Notes: a model not told the origin generated them from the sequence alone. Positions 1 to 9,659 are shown, counted from the stretch's first letter. The stretch: DNA of 64,000 nucleotides from a bacterium HR21 (GCA_002898295.1 BEHX01000003.1:1-64000), one strand, 5' to 3'. A program made the numbers and translations.

Positions 1-855
1 CAGCCCGGTCAGCACAGAGCCGTGCACCTGCACGAGCTCCTCTTCCTCTTCCAGTCGAGCCCGCACAAACTCTATACGCCCTTGCACAACCGGACCGGGG
101 ACTCCCCGCCAACTGCGCCGTGCCAGCAGCTGGAAACCCGTTCGCAGCGCCTCACCTCGGTACTCTCCCCTCACCAACACGGCAGCAGTGGTGTAATCCC
201 CATTGTGGCGGCGTTCTCTCCGCAGCTGTCCAAACTGATTGGTCACAAACGGGTAATCGCCGCGGGCAGTCATATACTCCATGCCGAGCCGCGCCAGGAA
301 AGGCGTTGCAACAAGCGTGCCCTGTGCTGCCAGACGTCTCTGCCCGAACGACCCCCCACCCAGGAGGAACCGTAATGAGGATTCTGGCACCGCCGGAAGT
401 GTTCGAAAGACGAGAACGCCACTGCCAGCATATCCACCGGCGACAGCCGAAGCTGCTGCCGAGACAACTTCGACCTCCTCGACAAACGAGCTCGGGATCA
501 GACTCAGATCGTAGACTCCGTGCAGCGCGGTATTGAGCCGTACACCGTCCCAGAGCAGCAGCGTCTGTGCCGCTGCTAAGCCACGGACGGAGACGGTCTT
601 CAAGCCTCCCATCCCGCCGTAATCTCGCACGAAAATCCCGGGCAGCCCCGAGAGCACCTCCGCTCCTTGCCAGCACAGGAGCCGCACAAACTCCTGAGAG
701 CTGACCACTCGCAGCGGGACAAACCCTGCGGCAGTCCGGGCTGCTTCAACCGGAACCGGCGGGAGGACGTACCGGAGCGTGTCCTGCCGGAGAGAATCCA
801 GCGGGGACGCCTGCGCAAGGAACACGCCCAAAAGCACCAGAACTCCCTGCTTCAT
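1..855 (-). CDS. TonB-dependent outer-membrane receptor, N-terminal part (runs off window)
   Basis: The frame is open from the ATG at 855 to the window edge, 285 codons, and the C-terminal barrel lies outside. A short hydrophobic signal peptide (MKQGVLVLLGVFLAQA) is followed by a typical plug domain at about residues 55-140: segments such as SQEFVRLLCWQGAEVL, GIFVRDYGGMGGLKTVSVRG, LLLWDGVRLN and SFVEEVEVV match the plug of BtuB/FepA-like receptors. Such proteins import siderophores, cobalamin or glycans across the outer membrane using TonB energy. The start codon overlaps the stop of the upstream deacetylase gene (ATGA), so it is translationally coupled as the last visible gene of the glycan cassette. 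The substrate cannot be read from this part. No TonB box is obvious before the plug. Confidence 0.85.
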   Translation of the reverse strand, partial: MKQGVLVLLGVFLAQASPLDSLRQDTLRYVLPPVPVEAARTAAGFVPLRVVSSQEFVRLLCWQGAEVLSGLPGIFVRDYGGMGGLKTVSVRGLAAAQTLLLWDGVRLNTALHGVYDLSLIPSSFVEEVEVVSAAASAVAGGYAGSGVLVFRTLPAVPESSLRFLLGGGSFGQRRLAAQGTLVATPFLARLGMEYMTARGDYPFVTNQFGQLRRERRHNGDYTTAAVLVRGEYRGEALRTGFQLLARRSWRGVPGPVVQGRIEFVRARLEEEEELVQVHGSVLTGL

Positions 856-1865
856 GGACGCTCCGGCGGAATCCGTATTCGACGGGCAATCTCTCGCAGC
901 GGTGCAGGCTCAAAGCCCCGCCGCAGAGCGTAGTCGAGCACGCGGCACATCGTCTCCACAAAGCGCTGGCACGCTTCCTCGGTGTGGAAGTAAGGGTTGG
1001 CTCCCGGACGGAATTCGCAGCTGTGGCATGTCAGGACGAGGGCAACATCGCGTCCGGTCCGTTCTGCCAGCCGGCTGTACCACTCCACCGTCTGCAGCAG
1101 CTCTCGCAGGGGGGTGAAGGCGGCGTAGAACAGCCGTGGGCGCAGGTCGTAGACGGCACGATTCCAGCGCCGCCACAGCCATGCCACAACGGGATGGTAC
1201 GGATTGAAACGCTGCCGCCACGCCGCCGGGATCTTCCCGAAAAGCCCCGGCAGCACCCCGACGGGAATCTCCAGTACCGTCCCTTGCGGAGCCGGCTCGT
1301 TGAGGTCGTGCTCTGCCGGGTAATACGGGAACGGCGGTGCCGTCAGGAAGCGGACCTTCGGTGCCCACCACTTGTACGGGGTCACACTGCTATCGACTCG
1401 GTAGCCCAGAGCTGCTAACATGGGGATGGTCCGGGCACTGATACCATAGCGCCCCGCTCGGAAGCTCTGCGGGGGGTATCCGAAACGCTGGCGAAACAGC
1501 TCCGTGAGCTGCTGCAACTTTGCCCATTCGAGCTCGGCGGGGTAATCGCACTGCATAGCGTAGGTCCCTTCCGCATCCCAGCGCGGTTCCGGCTCGATGT
1601 ACTCACCATGCAGGTGCGTGCCCAGCTCGGGCATACCAGGCAACGCCTGGAGCACGGCTGCAGCCTCCTCGTCCCGAATAACCTCAGGGCTGAGCAGGTA
1701 CGTCGGGGAGATCCCCATGTGCAGCATGCGTTGGTGGAAGCGGCGGGGAAGGTCCTCTACAACATTGCGGCAGCGCAGTGGACGCTGCGTCCGCCATGCT
1801 TCGCCTTTATCGCACTCTGTGTCAACCGTCACGGCAATGAAGCGGTGCGGAGACCCCATCGGCAT
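852..1865 (-). CDS. polysaccharide deacetylase-like protein (NodB-fold family)
   Basis: This is a 337-residue protein. The start is the ATG at 1865; an upstream in-frame extension lies inside the preceding acetyltransferase gene and is rejected. Near the N-terminus IAVTVDTECDKG resembles the metal-binding TFDD/TVDxE segment of polysaccharide deacetylases. GTHLHGEY around residue 85 and SFRAGRYGI around 140 match the conserved His and Arg/Gly segments of that family, and TCHSCEF near the C-terminus fits the last motif. Members remove N-acyl groups from cell-wall or exported polysaccharides. No signal peptide is seen, so it probably acts in the cytoplasm or on a lipid-linked precursor. Its neighbours are acyltransferases and a flippase, which supports a glycan-modification role. 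The exact substrate is unknown. Confidence 0.75.
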   Translation of the reverse strand: MPMGSPHRFIAVTVDTECDKGEAWRTQRPLRCRNVVEDLPRRFHQRMLHMGISPTYLLSPEVIRDEEAAAVLQALPGMPELGTHLHGEYIEPEPRWDAEGTYAMQCDYPAELEWAKLQQLTELFRQRFGYPPQSFRAGRYGISARTIPMLAALGYRVDSSVTPYKWWAPKVRFLTAPPFPYYPAEHDLNEPAPQGTVLEIPVGVLPGLFGKIPAAWRQRFNPYHPVVAWLWRRWNRAVYDLRPRLFYAAFTPLRELLQTVEWYSRLAERTGRDVALVLTCHSCEFRPGANPYFHTEEACQRFVETMCRVLDYALRRGFEPAPLREIARRIRIPPERP

Positions 1866-1870
1866 GCTCC

Positions 1871-2488
1871 TCAGCTGTTGAACACCGGACGGGAACGCAG
1901 TACGTGCCCGCAGAGCCGGTAGTGGACGACCGACCCGGTCACATGGAACCCTGCCCGCAGAAAGCCCCGCAGCGAGGGGGCATTCCGCTCCGAGACGACC
2001 GCGAAGGCACGCTGAAATCCGTGCTGCCAGAGCCAGGCGCAAACCGCCTGGAGTGTCCGGCTGTGGAAGCCCCGCCCTCGGTAAGCAGGCAGCGTGTAAC
2101 AAGTGTGGACGTACGCCTCGCCAGCCTCGAAGGAGCGATGGAGAGCGAATTCCTCAATCCAGACGGTGCCGACCGAGACGAAGCAGTAGTACACAACTGG
2201 CACTGCAGCATCCCCGGCGGCGAACACCCACGACTGTGGCAGAGCTTCCCAGAGTCGTGCCAGCCGGTGTGCCGGCTCCGGTGGGAGAGCCCCCAGAAAT
2301 GCCCAGCGCTCCTCGAACCGATAGCATCGCACAGCGGGAAGAGACACCTCGTCGCAGGCAGGCTCCTGCAGTTGTGCCTCCAGCCAAAGGAAGCGTTCTC
2401 GCCAGAGGAGCCAGCGCCAGAGGCGCCGCAGCCGCCGGCGAAGAGCCCGCACCCCCCTTACCGCCGCATGCGCCACGCGTTGAGCCAT
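1871..2488 (-). CDS. GNAT-family N-acetyltransferase
   Basis: This 205-residue protein has an Arg-rich amphipathic N-terminus (residues 1-35) followed by a GNAT fold. The acetyl-CoA binding signature is visible as YTLPAYRGRGF at about residue 130 (R/Q-x-x-G-x-G/A pattern), followed by LQAVCAWLWQHGFQRAFAVV and NAPSLRGFLRAGF, the usual alpha4/beta6 region. It would transfer an acyl group to an amine of a sugar or amino acid. Its start overlaps the end of the CelD-like gene by 31 bases, and it ends 5 bases before the deacetylase start, so it belongs to the same operon. Pairing of an acetyltransferase with a deacetylase suggests tuning of amino-sugar acylation on a surface glycan. The substrate is inferred only from neighbours. 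Confidence 0.8.
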   Translation of the reverse strand: MAQRVAHAAVRGVRALRRRLRRLWRWLLWRERFLWLEAQLQEPACDEVSLPAVRCYRFEERWAFLGALPPEPAHRLARLWEALPQSWVFAAGDAAVPVVYYCFVSVGTVWIEEFALHRSFEAGEAYVHTCYTLPAYRGRGFHSRTLQAVCAWLWQHGFQRAFAVVSERNAPSLRGFLRAGFHVTGSVVHYRLCGHVLRSRPVFNS

Positions 2489-3525
2489 CGCCCCAACCCT
2501 GTCCAGTTCGGAATCCGAAGACGGTAAAACTGGCGTACCCGTTTCGCCCAGTGCCGTTTGTACTCTGTGTCGCCCCCCATGAAGTTGAACTCCCGCCAGC
2601 GTTGCTGCTGAAAGCCTGCCTGTAGTACGTGCCAGAGCAACACCTTCGTCGGTGCGAACCGCTCGTAGGCGGGGTCAAACCCCTGCAACCACCAATAGAA
2701 GACGCCGCCGTACGAGAAGCCCAGCAGGAAGGCTACCCACCGGCGCTGAATCTGGAGGACAAAGCACTGGAGCCATCCTAATTGTGCGCTCCGGGCAAGA
2801 ACCGTGCCCAGGAACTCCCGGTACCAGTCCCGAGCAGCAAAGAGCGACTGCCGTCCTTTGCGCTGCTGCGAGAGAGCATGGAGCCGGACCACCTCCTCTA
2901 CCGACGCCGGGGGCAGCTCGGAGAGTTCCTCAATGCTCCAGTCAACCCGAGCATAGAGCGCCGTCCGGCGCCGTACCCCGCGCACGACGAATTCCCGTCC
3001 CGCTTCCTCCCGCAGATACTCCTCCCAGCTCCGCCCCGCAATGGGGATATACCAACACGGCTCGTACGGCTCCAGGCACGCCCCGCGCCAGCTCCGGACA
3101 CATTCCCGGTAGGCAGCCAGATGAGGCGAAGTCTCGTACAGGTAATGCCCAACGAACTCAATCCACCGCCAGCGCTGCAGTTCTCGGAAGAACTCCCACC
3201 AGAAATCCGGCGTAGCTTCGGGCACCAAGAAATCAGCAAACTCCGTCAGCTGCGCCCCCAAGAAGTGAAGCCGGTGCAGCGGAAGCCAGCCCTTCACGTG
3301 CCATCGCGCCCACATCAGCGGGGCGTACCCCCGCACGCACCTTCCCTGCCAGAGACGGAGGATGAGCGGACGCCAGCTGCGATGCTTCGGGAGTGCTTCG
3401 GCAAGGGCAGAGAGCCACTCGTGGCGCAGAAAGGGGGCATCCACACCGCATGCCACCAGCAGCTCGTTCCACTCCTGCCGCAGCCGGCGAAATTCCGCAA
3501 GCGAGAGCTCCTCCAGCCTTAGCAT
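2458..3525 (-). CDS. CelD/BioF2-like acyltransferase (FemAB-type GNAT)
   Basis: A 355-residue protein with the layout of the CelD/FemAB acyltransferase group: an N-terminal half rich in Trp and Arg, and a C-terminal GNAT-like half with WVAFLLGFSYGGVFYWWLQGFDPAYERFAP around residues 265-295 and the closing FNFMGGDTEYKRHWA motif around 320. This type of motif (LGxxYxxxxYxxxxGxxPxY, FDxxxGxxxYK) is typical of proteins that acylate polysaccharides or transfer aminoacyl groups to peptidoglycan or lipid intermediates. No signal peptide or membrane segment is seen. It overlaps the methyltransferase gene by 7 bases. Together with the flippase it suggests capsule or exopolysaccharide decoration before export. 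Confidence 0.75.
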   Translation of the reverse strand: MLRLEELSLAEFRRLRQEWNELLVACGVDAPFLRHEWLSALAEALPKHRSWRPLILRLWQGRCVRGYAPLMWARWHVKGWLPLHRLHFLGAQLTEFADFLVPEATPDFWWEFFRELQRWRWIEFVGHYLYETSPHLAAYRECVRSWRGACLEPYEPCWYIPIAGRSWEEYLREEAGREFVVRGVRRRTALYARVDWSIEELSELPPASVEEVVRLHALSQQRKGRQSLFAARDWYREFLGTVLARSAQLGWLQCFVLQIQRRWVAFLLGFSYGGVFYWWLQGFDPAYERFAPTKVLLWHVLQAGFQQQRWREFNFMGGDTEYKRHWAKRVRQFYRLRIPNWTGLGRWLNAWRMRR

Positions 3526-4262
3526 CGCCGCGCCCGAACGATCAGCACGCGCCCTATGTGAGCACTCCCCGGCAGGCGCTGTATCCAGTGGGCAAGCCTC
3601 CAGAGCTGCCTTGGCAGACGCTGCCCATAGCGTGCCGACGGTACCGGTGCACCGCCGATCCAGATGAGCTGCAGCCCCGAGCGGCGCACGAGCTGACGCA
3701 CTTCCGCCACCGTGAAACGCATGCGGAAGTATCCCCCCGCAGCCCGCTCATCAATCTCCTTTGGCACCCCTCGCCGACGGTCGTCCCTGGTATGCCGCGC
3801 CACCACAAGCCAGAGCTCCCCTTCGGGAAGCAAGCTCTCGGCAAAGCGCTGCAATGCCTGCTGGCGTAGCTCCGCTGTGGGGAGGTGCTGGAGGACCTCC
3901 GTGCAGAGAACCCATCGGACCGGCTGTGGCGGACTCCATTGCGTGATATCGGCGCACACTGCCTGAATCCTCTCCGCTACTCCGCGATGACGGGCTTCCT
4001 CACAGAGTCGCCGCAGACTCTCAGCGGAAAAGTCCACCGCTAAGACCCGAACGCGGGGAAAGCGCTCGGCAATCCGGAGAGCATAAAGCCCCACGCCACA
4101 GCCGGCATCGTAGAGCCATCCACCCGCGTGCAACCCCATGCGATGGAGCAAGAACTCCCGCACGGCGTACCACCAGTATGCTCCGCGCTGACCAACCAGC
4201 TCTTCATACTGCTGCGCCATCCGATCGCGGAAGAGCACCTCCGCGCGCTGCTCAGGATTCAC
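3519..4262 (-). CDS. class I SAM-dependent methyltransferase
   Basis: A Rossmann-fold methyltransferase of about 247 residues. Motif I is LYDAGCGVGLYALRIAE, the acidic motif II end is VLAVDFSAESLRRL, and the post-motif QAVCADITQW with VLCTEVLQHLP is typical of the UbiE/type-11 family. I chose the GTG at 4262 because GGAGG lies seven bases upstream. An ATG at 4298 is possible but would overlap the flippase gene by 47 bases. It sits between the flippase and the CelD-like acyltransferase, so methylation of a sugar or lipid carrier in the same pathway is the likely role. The substrate is unknown. Confidence 0.82.
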   Translation of the reverse strand: MNPEQRAEVLFRDRMAQQYEELVGQRGAYWWYAVREFLLHRMGLHAGGWLYDAGCGVGLYALRIAERFPRVRVLAVDFSAESLRRLCEEARHRGVAERIQAVCADITQWSPPQPVRWVLCTEVLQHLPTAELRQQALQRFAESLLPEGELWLVVARHTRDDRRRGVPKEIDERAAGGYFRMRFTVAEVRQLVRRSGLQLIWIGGAPVPSARYGQRLPRQLWRLAHWIQRLPGSAHIGRVLIVRARRC

Positions 4263-5760
4263 GGCGTTTCCTCCACTGGACCCAAAGCTCGCGGTCATCC
4301 CGGCTCACCGCTACAGGGAGCAGCACTCCAAAAATACCCAACCCCACCAGCGTCCCTCCCCACCCGCTGGACAGGGAAGCTGAGAGAACTCCCCCGGACA
4401 GCGCTGCTGCCACTACCAGGAACGCCTTCCCCAGCGTGGCATCCCATGGATGAAGGCGGAACAACCACCACACCTGCCCCATGCGCAGCAGAGCAATCCC
4501 GACATTGACCCCCGCATACGTCCACGCCGCCCCCAGCATCCCGAAATGGGGAATGAGCCAGAAAAACAGCCCCAGATTCAGCACTGCCGTAAGGATACCG
4601 TTGAGCAGGTTCACCTGCGGCTTCCCTGCCATGTTCAGCACATAGCCGGCAATCCCCAAGGCAGCTCCCAGCCACGTGCCGACACTGACCCACCGTAAGA
4701 CAGGTGCCGCCGCGGCAAATTCCGCTCCAAACAGACGCAGCACCGCTTCGGGGACCATGAGCAAAGGCAGCACCAGCGGGAACGTCAGCAGGAGCGACCA
4801 CCGGACGGTGCTTCGATAGACCGCTTGCAGTGCCCCGCGCTCTTCCCGAGAAAAGAGCTCCGCTACGACGGGATTGAAGGTCTCCCCGAGCGCATACGTC
4901 GGCAAGGTCAGAAGCGGCTGCAGGCGGAGCGCAACGGCGTAGAGCCCCACCTCCGCAGCTGAGCGGAACATCCCGAGCACGAGCACATCGAGCTGGAAAG
5001 TGTACCGGTAGAACAGGCTCGTTGCGAATATCGTCAGCCCGTAGGAGAGCAGCGCTCGCCACTCTGTCTGCATCTGAACCGCCGGTTTCCACAGCTCGGG
5101 GAAGACTCGGCGCAGGAAGACCAGACCCAGAAGGAGGATCGCGACGTCCTGCAACAAGCTCGACCCCAAGGCAGCATAGAGTCCTGCTCCCGCCCAGAGT
5201 AAGAGCAGCAAACTCACCAGTTTGACTATCCCTCCCACCACGGCATTGCTCAGCTGCACGAAGCGCTGCTGCTGGAAGCCCGTCAAGACCGCAAGGACAA
5301 TGCCATAGAGCGCCGTCAGCACGATAGCCGGTCCGTAAAACCGCAGGGCGGCTGCTGCCTCCGGGTGGCGAAGGAGGAGCTGACTTACCGGCTCGCTTGC
5401 CACAAGCGCCACCAGGGTGAAGCCTCCCCCTACCAGCCCTGCCCAGCGCAGACCTGCCCATATCGCTCCCTTGAGCTGCTGCGTCTGCCCACGCGCCCGA
5501 TAGACCCCCACGAACCGAACCAGAGCTGCCCCGAACCCCGCTTTCGCCAGCTCTGCCGCAAATCCACCCCACTGCACCAAGAGCGTGTACAGCCCGTAGA
5601 GCTCCGCTCCGAGTGCACGGGTAGTCACAACCCCAATGACCGGTCCGAGCACCTGCCCAAAGAGCGTGCCTCCCGCGGTGATGGCAGCATTCTGAGCGAT
5701 CCGGCGCAGATACGAAGCTGCCTCGGATTGGGACACGCCGCGTCGTTCTTCCTTCGGCAT
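4252..5760 (-). CDS. polysaccharide flippase (Wzx/MOP superfamily)
   Basis: A 502-residue membrane protein with about 12-14 hydrophobic segments, the size and layout of MOP-superfamily oligosaccharide flippases (Wzx/RfbX). The N-terminal NAAITAGGTLFGQVLGPVIG helix and the RALGAELYGLYTL segment right after it are the family hallmark (xALGxxxYGxYxL). These proteins move undecaprenyl-linked oligosaccharides across the inner membrane. It starts 12 bases after nhaA and is followed by glycan-tailoring enzymes, so it looks like the export step of the cassette. No glycosyltransferase or polymerase is found beside it; one glycosyltransferase is 4 kb upstream at 9692-10813. Confidence 0.9.
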   Translation of the reverse strand: MPKEERRGVSQSEAASYLRRIAQNAAITAGGTLFGQVLGPVIGVVTTRALGAELYGLYTLLVQWGGFAAELAKAGFGAALVRFVGVYRARGQTQQLKGAIWAGLRWAGLVGGGFTLVALVASEPVSQLLLRHPEAAAALRFYGPAIVLTALYGIVLAVLTGFQQQRFVQLSNAVVGGIVKLVSLLLLLWAGAGLYAALGSSLLQDVAILLLGLVFLRRVFPELWKPAVQMQTEWRALLSYGLTIFATSLFYRYTFQLDVLVLGMFRSAAEVGLYAVALRLQPLLTLPTYALGETFNPVVAELFSREERGALQAVYRSTVRWSLLLTFPLVLPLLMVPEAVLRLFGAEFAAAAPVLRWVSVGTWLGAALGIAGYVLNMAGKPQVNLLNGILTAVLNLGLFFWLIPHFGMLGAAWTYAGVNVGIALLRMGQVWWLFRLHPWDATLGKAFLVVAAALSGGVLSASLSSGWGGTLVGLGIFGVLLPVAVSRDDRELWVQWRKRRES

Positions 5761-5772
5761 GCAGTGCTTCCA

Positions 5773-7116
5773 CTACCGCTGAGCAGCAGGAAGTACCCGC
5801 CAGAGGACCAGAAGCCCAAACAGCGCCGAGAGTGCCGAACCGAGCAGAATCCCAAGCTTCGCCTCGTTGAGCAGAAGGAGGGAATCCCCGTACGCCAAGC
5901 CGGCAATGAACAGCGCCATCGTAAACCCAATCCCTGCCAGAAGCGAAACCCCGTAGATGTGGCTCCACCGTATCCCGCTTGGCAGTGTAGCAACTTTGAG
6001 CTTCGTCATCACCCACGACACCCCAAACACCCCCAGCTGCTTCCCAGCAAACAGCCCTAATGCCACCCCCCAGAGCACGGGGGAGCGAACAATGGTCCCG
6101 AGCTGTTCCAGCTCGAGGCGCACCCCGGCATTGGCGAGAGCAAACAGGGGCATAATCCCGTAGTTGACCCAAGCGTGCAATCCGTGCATTGCCCGCTGCA
6201 GAGGCGGCACTGCCAGTACGCTAGCCTTTTCAATCTGCTCAGCAATAGCAAGCAGAGCCGGTCCCGAGGAGAGATCCCTCCCGGCAGCATCAGCCAGCAA
6301 GCGTTTTGTCCCTTCAGCAAAGTATTGCCAGGGGATGCGCTCCCGGATTGGGACCGTCAACGCAATGAGGACACCGGCAATAGTCGGATGCACTCCCGAC
6401 TTGAGAAACGCTATCCAGATGGGGATACCCAGAATCCCGTAGACACCCAGGTTGGAAATCCGCAACCGATTGCACCCCCAGAGCACCGCCAGTCCAAGCA
6501 GTCCGACAAGGAGCGCCGGAAGCGAGAGCTCATCTGTATAGAAGAGCGCAATCACCAGCACCGCTCCAATGTCATCCGCAATGGCAAGGCTCAAGAGGAA
6601 AATCCGCAGTGGGTGCAGCACTCGGTTCCCCAACAGCGAGAGTATGCCCACCGCGAAAGCAATATCTGTTGCCGCCGGGATTGCCCAGCCGCGCTGGCTC
6701 GGTCTGCCCAGGTTGAATGCCGTGAAAATGAGCGCCGGCACGAGCATCCCGCCGACTGCTGCCATCACAGGCAACGCTGCTTTCTTCCAGGTGGAGAGCT
6801 CACCGTCGAGCACCTCCTGCTTGATCTCCAGTCCCACCAGGAAGAAGAAAATCGCCATCAAGCCGTCGTTGATCCAAAGAACCAGCGGCTTGGAGAGTGC
6901 AAAATCACCATACCCAATCACCACGTGGGTGAAGAACAACTCAACGTAGCTCTCACCCCATGGACTGTTTGCCCACACCAGGGCGACGAGGGTGCACAGA
7001 AGGAGGAGAACCCCCGGCATGTACGGGCGCTCGAAGAATTCCTGCAAGCGGTCGCGAAGCCGCTCTAACGGCGTCTTCTGGTAGGTGTAATACAACTCAA
7101 CCAGTGGGATCCGCAT
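5773..7116 (-). CDS. nhaA: Na+/H+ antiporter NhaA
   Basis: A 447-residue member of the NhaA family with about 12 membrane helices. Hallmark stretches are VGLEIKQEVLDGEL near residue 94, GWAIPAATDIAFAVGILSLLG (containing the family's discontinuous helix IV region), LAIADDIGAVLVIALFY with the paired Asp residues corresponding to the sodium/proton-binding aspartates of E. coli NhaA, and SGVHPTIAGVLIALTVP. It exchanges Na+ or Li+ for protons and handles salt and alkaline stress. A TAATTTCG promoter element overlaps the stop codon of the upstream E1 gene, leaving a leader of about 50 bases. It appears to be the first gene of the operon leading into the glycan cassette. Confidence 0.96.
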   Translation of the reverse strand: MRIPLVELYYTYQKTPLERLRDRLQEFFERPYMPGVLLLLCTLVALVWANSPWGESYVELFFTHVVIGYGDFALSKPLVLWINDGLMAIFFFLVGLEIKQEVLDGELSTWKKAALPVMAAVGGMLVPALIFTAFNLGRPSQRGWAIPAATDIAFAVGILSLLGNRVLHPLRIFLLSLAIADDIGAVLVIALFYTDELSLPALLVGLLGLAVLWGCNRLRISNLGVYGILGIPIWIAFLKSGVHPTIAGVLIALTVPIRERIPWQYFAEGTKRLLADAAGRDLSSGPALLAIAEQIEKASVLAVPPLQRAMHGLHAWVNYGIMPLFALANAGVRLELEQLGTIVRSPVLWGVALGLFAGKQLGVFGVSWVMTKLKVATLPSGIRWSHIYGVSLLAGIGFTMALFIAGLAYGDSLLLLNEAKLGILLGSALSALFGLLVLWRVLPAAQR

Positions 7117-7172
7117 CTATTCCACGCTCGCCGGGAAGTGCTTCTACCGCCCTGGTGCGCTTCGGGGGCAGG

Positions 7173-7180
7173 CGAAATTA
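7173..7180 (-). promoter_or_regulatory. TAATTTCG promoter -7 element for nhaA operon
   Basis: The minus-strand octamer TAATTTCG matches the Bacteroidota -7 consensus TAnnTTTG at seven of eight positions. It overlaps the stop codon of the E1 gene and lies 57 bases before the nhaA ATG. No clear -33 TTG was seen. Confidence 0.45.
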
Positions 7181-9625
7181 GCGGAAAAAGAGTGGATACC
7201 GTCGGGGATCTGCTTCGTGCATGAGCTCGTAGGCTGCCTCGAAGACGTGCTCCACATTGGGTTTCGACCAGTAATCGCCGTCGGTCCCATATGCCGGGCG
7301 ATGTTCTTTGGCCGGGAGCGTCTTCGGTGGAGCATCCAACCAGCGATATCCGCCCTGGACTTCCAGAACTTGCTGCATCATGTACGCCGTTGTCCCCCCT
7401 GGCACATCCTCATCGACGAAGAGAATCCGATTGGTCTTCTTGAGCGACTCCACGATGCGGTGGTGGATATCGAAGGGGACAAGCGATTGCACATCGATGA
7501 CCTCGGCGCTAATCCCGACCTGCTCCAGGAGCTGCGCTGCTTCCAAAACGATGCGGCAGCAAGCCCCGTAGGTCACAATCGTCACGTCAGTGCCCTCACG
7601 GAGCACCTCTGGCACACCGACCGGCACGGTAAACTCCCCGATATTTGCCGGCAAACGCTCCTTGAGGCGGTATCCATTGAGCACTTCCACAATCAAAGCT
7701 GGCTCATCGGAGCGGAGGACCGTGTTGTAGAACCCGGCAGCCCGGGTCATATCGCGCGGTACCAGTACCAGCATTCCCCGCACCAAGTTGATGATGCCCG
7801 CCATTGGGGAGCCTGAGTGCCAAACGCCTTCGAGGCGATGCCCGCGCGTGCGGATGATCACCGGCGCTCGCTGCATCCCCTTGGTCCGCCACTGAAACGT
7901 GGCGATGTCGTCGGACATGATTTGCAGGGCATAGAGCAGGTAGTCCAAGTACTGAATTTCGGCTATCGGGCGCAGCCCTCGCAGCGCCAGTCCAATAGCT
8001 TGTCCGACGATGGTGCACTCTCGGATGCCTGTATCGCTGACGCGCAGCTCCCCGTAGCGTGCCTGAAGTCCTGCACACCCTTGGTTGACATCTCCCAAGC
8101 GCCCGACATCCTCGCCGAAGATGAGCACCCGCGGGTCACGCCGCAGCGCTTCATTGAAGCACGCATTGATGACCTCGAACCCATTGACCAGGGGGGAGTC
8201 CTCCGTATAGACTGGCGGAACGGCTGGCACACGCAGCGCCGAAAAGGGCGTCTGGCTATAGAGATGGGAGTCGTAGCGCTCGCGTTGCTGTTCTTCAAGC
8301 TGCTGGCGCCAGCGCACGATGCGCTCCCGCTGCGGACTTGGTTCATGGGCAACAGCGATCAGTGCCCGGTTGACCGCGACGGCAAGATCCCTCCGCAGCG
8401 GCTCGCGGATCGACAGTAGCTCTGTCCGGACACGCTGGATGTGTTCAGCACGGGAACTGACCTGCGCCAGCTCCTCGAGCAGCTGCGCTAATTCTGCCCG
8501 TTCCCGCAGAATCGGCTCTTGGTACGCCCGCCATGCCCGCTCTTTGGCCTGGCGCGCCGTTTCGGCAGCTTCCCGCTCGATCTGATCGAGCTCCTCGTCC
8601 GTCGCAAGCCCTTCGTGGAGAATCCACTGCCGCATGCGCTTCAAGCAGTCGTACTCCCGCTCCCACTGCAGGCGCTCCGGCGACTTGTACCGCTCGTGAC
8701 TTCCGCTGGTGGAGTGTCCCTGCGGCTGGGTCAGCTCCGTGACGTGGATAATAGCCGGCACATGCTCACGCCGCGCCGTCTCCGCTGCCTGAAGGTAGAC
8801 AGCTACCAGCGCGGGATAATCCCACCCGCGGACGGTGTAGAGGTCAAACCCATCGCGTTGCCCTGGACTCCGCCGGAACCCCTCCAGCACAGCGCTGATG
8901 TTCGACTTGGTCACTTGGTACTCATTCGGGACCGAAATGCCGTAGTCATCGTCCCAGATCGAGACAATCGCCGGAGCTTTCAGGACGCCGATCGCGTTGA
9001 TCGCTTCCCAGAACATCCCTTCCGCACAGGTCGCATTGCCAATCGTGCCCCAGGCAATTTCATTGCCGTGCTCGGAGAATTCCCGAAACTGCTGCAGTTC
9101 GGGGAGCTCCCGGTAGAGCCGCGAGGCGTATGCCAACCCAACCAACCGGGGCATCTGCGAGCCAGTCGGGGAGATATCGGCGGCGATGTTGACCCGCAGA
9201 GTCTGTGGGAGCCAGCGTCCGTCGGCGTCTACCAGGCGCCCACCGAAGTGACAGTTCATCTGCCGCCCGGCAGAATGCGGCTCGGCTTCCTCATCGGCAT
9301 GGGCATAGAGTTGGGCAAAGAACTGCTCAGGCGTCAGCAGTCCGAGCGCCATCAACAATGTCTGGTCCCGATAGTACCCCGAGCGCCAATCGCCCGGACG
9401 CATCGCTTTCGCCATGGCGACCTGCGCGACCTCCTTGCCATCGCCGAAGATGCCGAACTTGGCTTTCCCTGTCAGAACCTCACGCCGCCCCAGCAAGCTA
9501 CAGTGGCGGCTCACCCAACAGAGGCGGTAATCTTGCAAGACAACCTCCCGTGTAATCCACTCCGGCAGGATCTGAACTCCATCGGCACCGATAGCCTGCG
9601 CCCGCCGGTCTCGAACCCGTGCCAT
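7178..9625 (-). CDS. fused 2-oxoacid dehydrogenase E1 (alpha-beta), thiamine diphosphate-dependent
   Basis: An 815-residue single-chain E1. The first half is E1 alpha-like: [19 protein letters not shown] and the following DDDYGISVP correspond to the ThDP motif, and [15 protein letters not shown] matches the phosphorylation-loop region of branched-chain or pyruvate E1. The second half, from about residue 470, is E1 beta-like: [42 protein letters not shown], and the C-terminal [11 protein letters not shown]. It decarboxylates a 2-oxoacid and passes the acyl group to lipoyl E2. E2 and E3 are not in the window. The fused form with GNA and DDDYG in place of GDG and NNYAIS is the usual Bacteroidota type as far as I know. 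I start at the ATG at 9625 rather than a TTG at 9637. Confidence 0.9.
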   Translation of the reverse strand: MARVRDRRAQAIGADGVQILPEWITREVVLQDYRLCWVSRHCSLLGRREVLTGKAKFGIFGDGKEVAQVAMAKAMRPGDWRSGYYRDQTLLMALGLLTPEQFFAQLYAHADEEAEPHSAGRQMNCHFGGRLVDADGRWLPQTLRVNIAADISPTGSQMPRLVGLAYASRLYRELPELQQFREFSEHGNEIAWGTIGNATCAEGMFWEAINAIGVLKAPAIVSIWDDDYGISVPNEYQVTKSNISAVLEGFRRSPGQRDGFDLYTVRGWDYPALVAVYLQAAETARREHVPAIIHVTELTQPQGHSTSGSHERYKSPERLQWEREYDCLKRMRQWILHEGLATDEELDQIEREAAETARQAKERAWRAYQEPILRERAELAQLLEELAQVSSRAEHIQRVRTELLSIREPLRRDLAVAVNRALIAVAHEPSPQRERIVRWRQQLEEQQRERYDSHLYSQTPFSALRVPAVPPVYTEDSPLVNGFEVINACFNEALRRDPRVLIFGEDVGRLGDVNQGCAGLQARYGELRVSDTGIRECTIVGQAIGLALRGLRPIAEIQYLDYLLYALQIMSDDIATFQWRTKGMQRAPVIIRTRGHRLEGVWHSGSPMAGIINLVRGMLVLVPRDMTRAAGFYNTVLRSDEPALIVEVLNGYRLKERLPANIGEFTVPVGVPEVLREGTDVTIVTYGACCRIVLEAAQLLEQVGISAEVIDVQSLVPFDIHHRIVESLKKTNRILFVDEDVPGGTTAYMMQQVLEVQGGYRWLDAPPKTLPAKEHRPAYGTDGDYWSKPNVEHVFEAAYELMHEADPRRYPLFFR

Positions 9626-9651
9626 TGGATACCTCAACCACTTGTGGGCAT

Positions 9652-9659
9652 CAAAATTA
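9652..9659 (-). promoter_or_regulatory. TAATTTTG promoter -7 element for fused E1
   Basis: Perfect TAnnTTTG on the minus strand, 27 bases before the ATG at 9625, in the 66-base gap after the glycosyltransferase. It lies in an A/T-rich island against a GC-rich background. Confidence 0.6.

Noticed and set aside
2103-2487. Search for a TAnnTTTG element inside the glycan cassette
   Set aside because: The genes overlap and the DNA is GC-rich throughout. No element fits, so one operon from nhaA is the simpler reading.
4295-6172. Long open frame of over 600 codons on the minus strand across the flippase and nhaA genes
   Set aside because: It is out of frame with two clear membrane-protein genes, is rich in Gly, Arg and Cys, and shows no family motif. 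Long spurious frames are common in GC-rich coding DNA.
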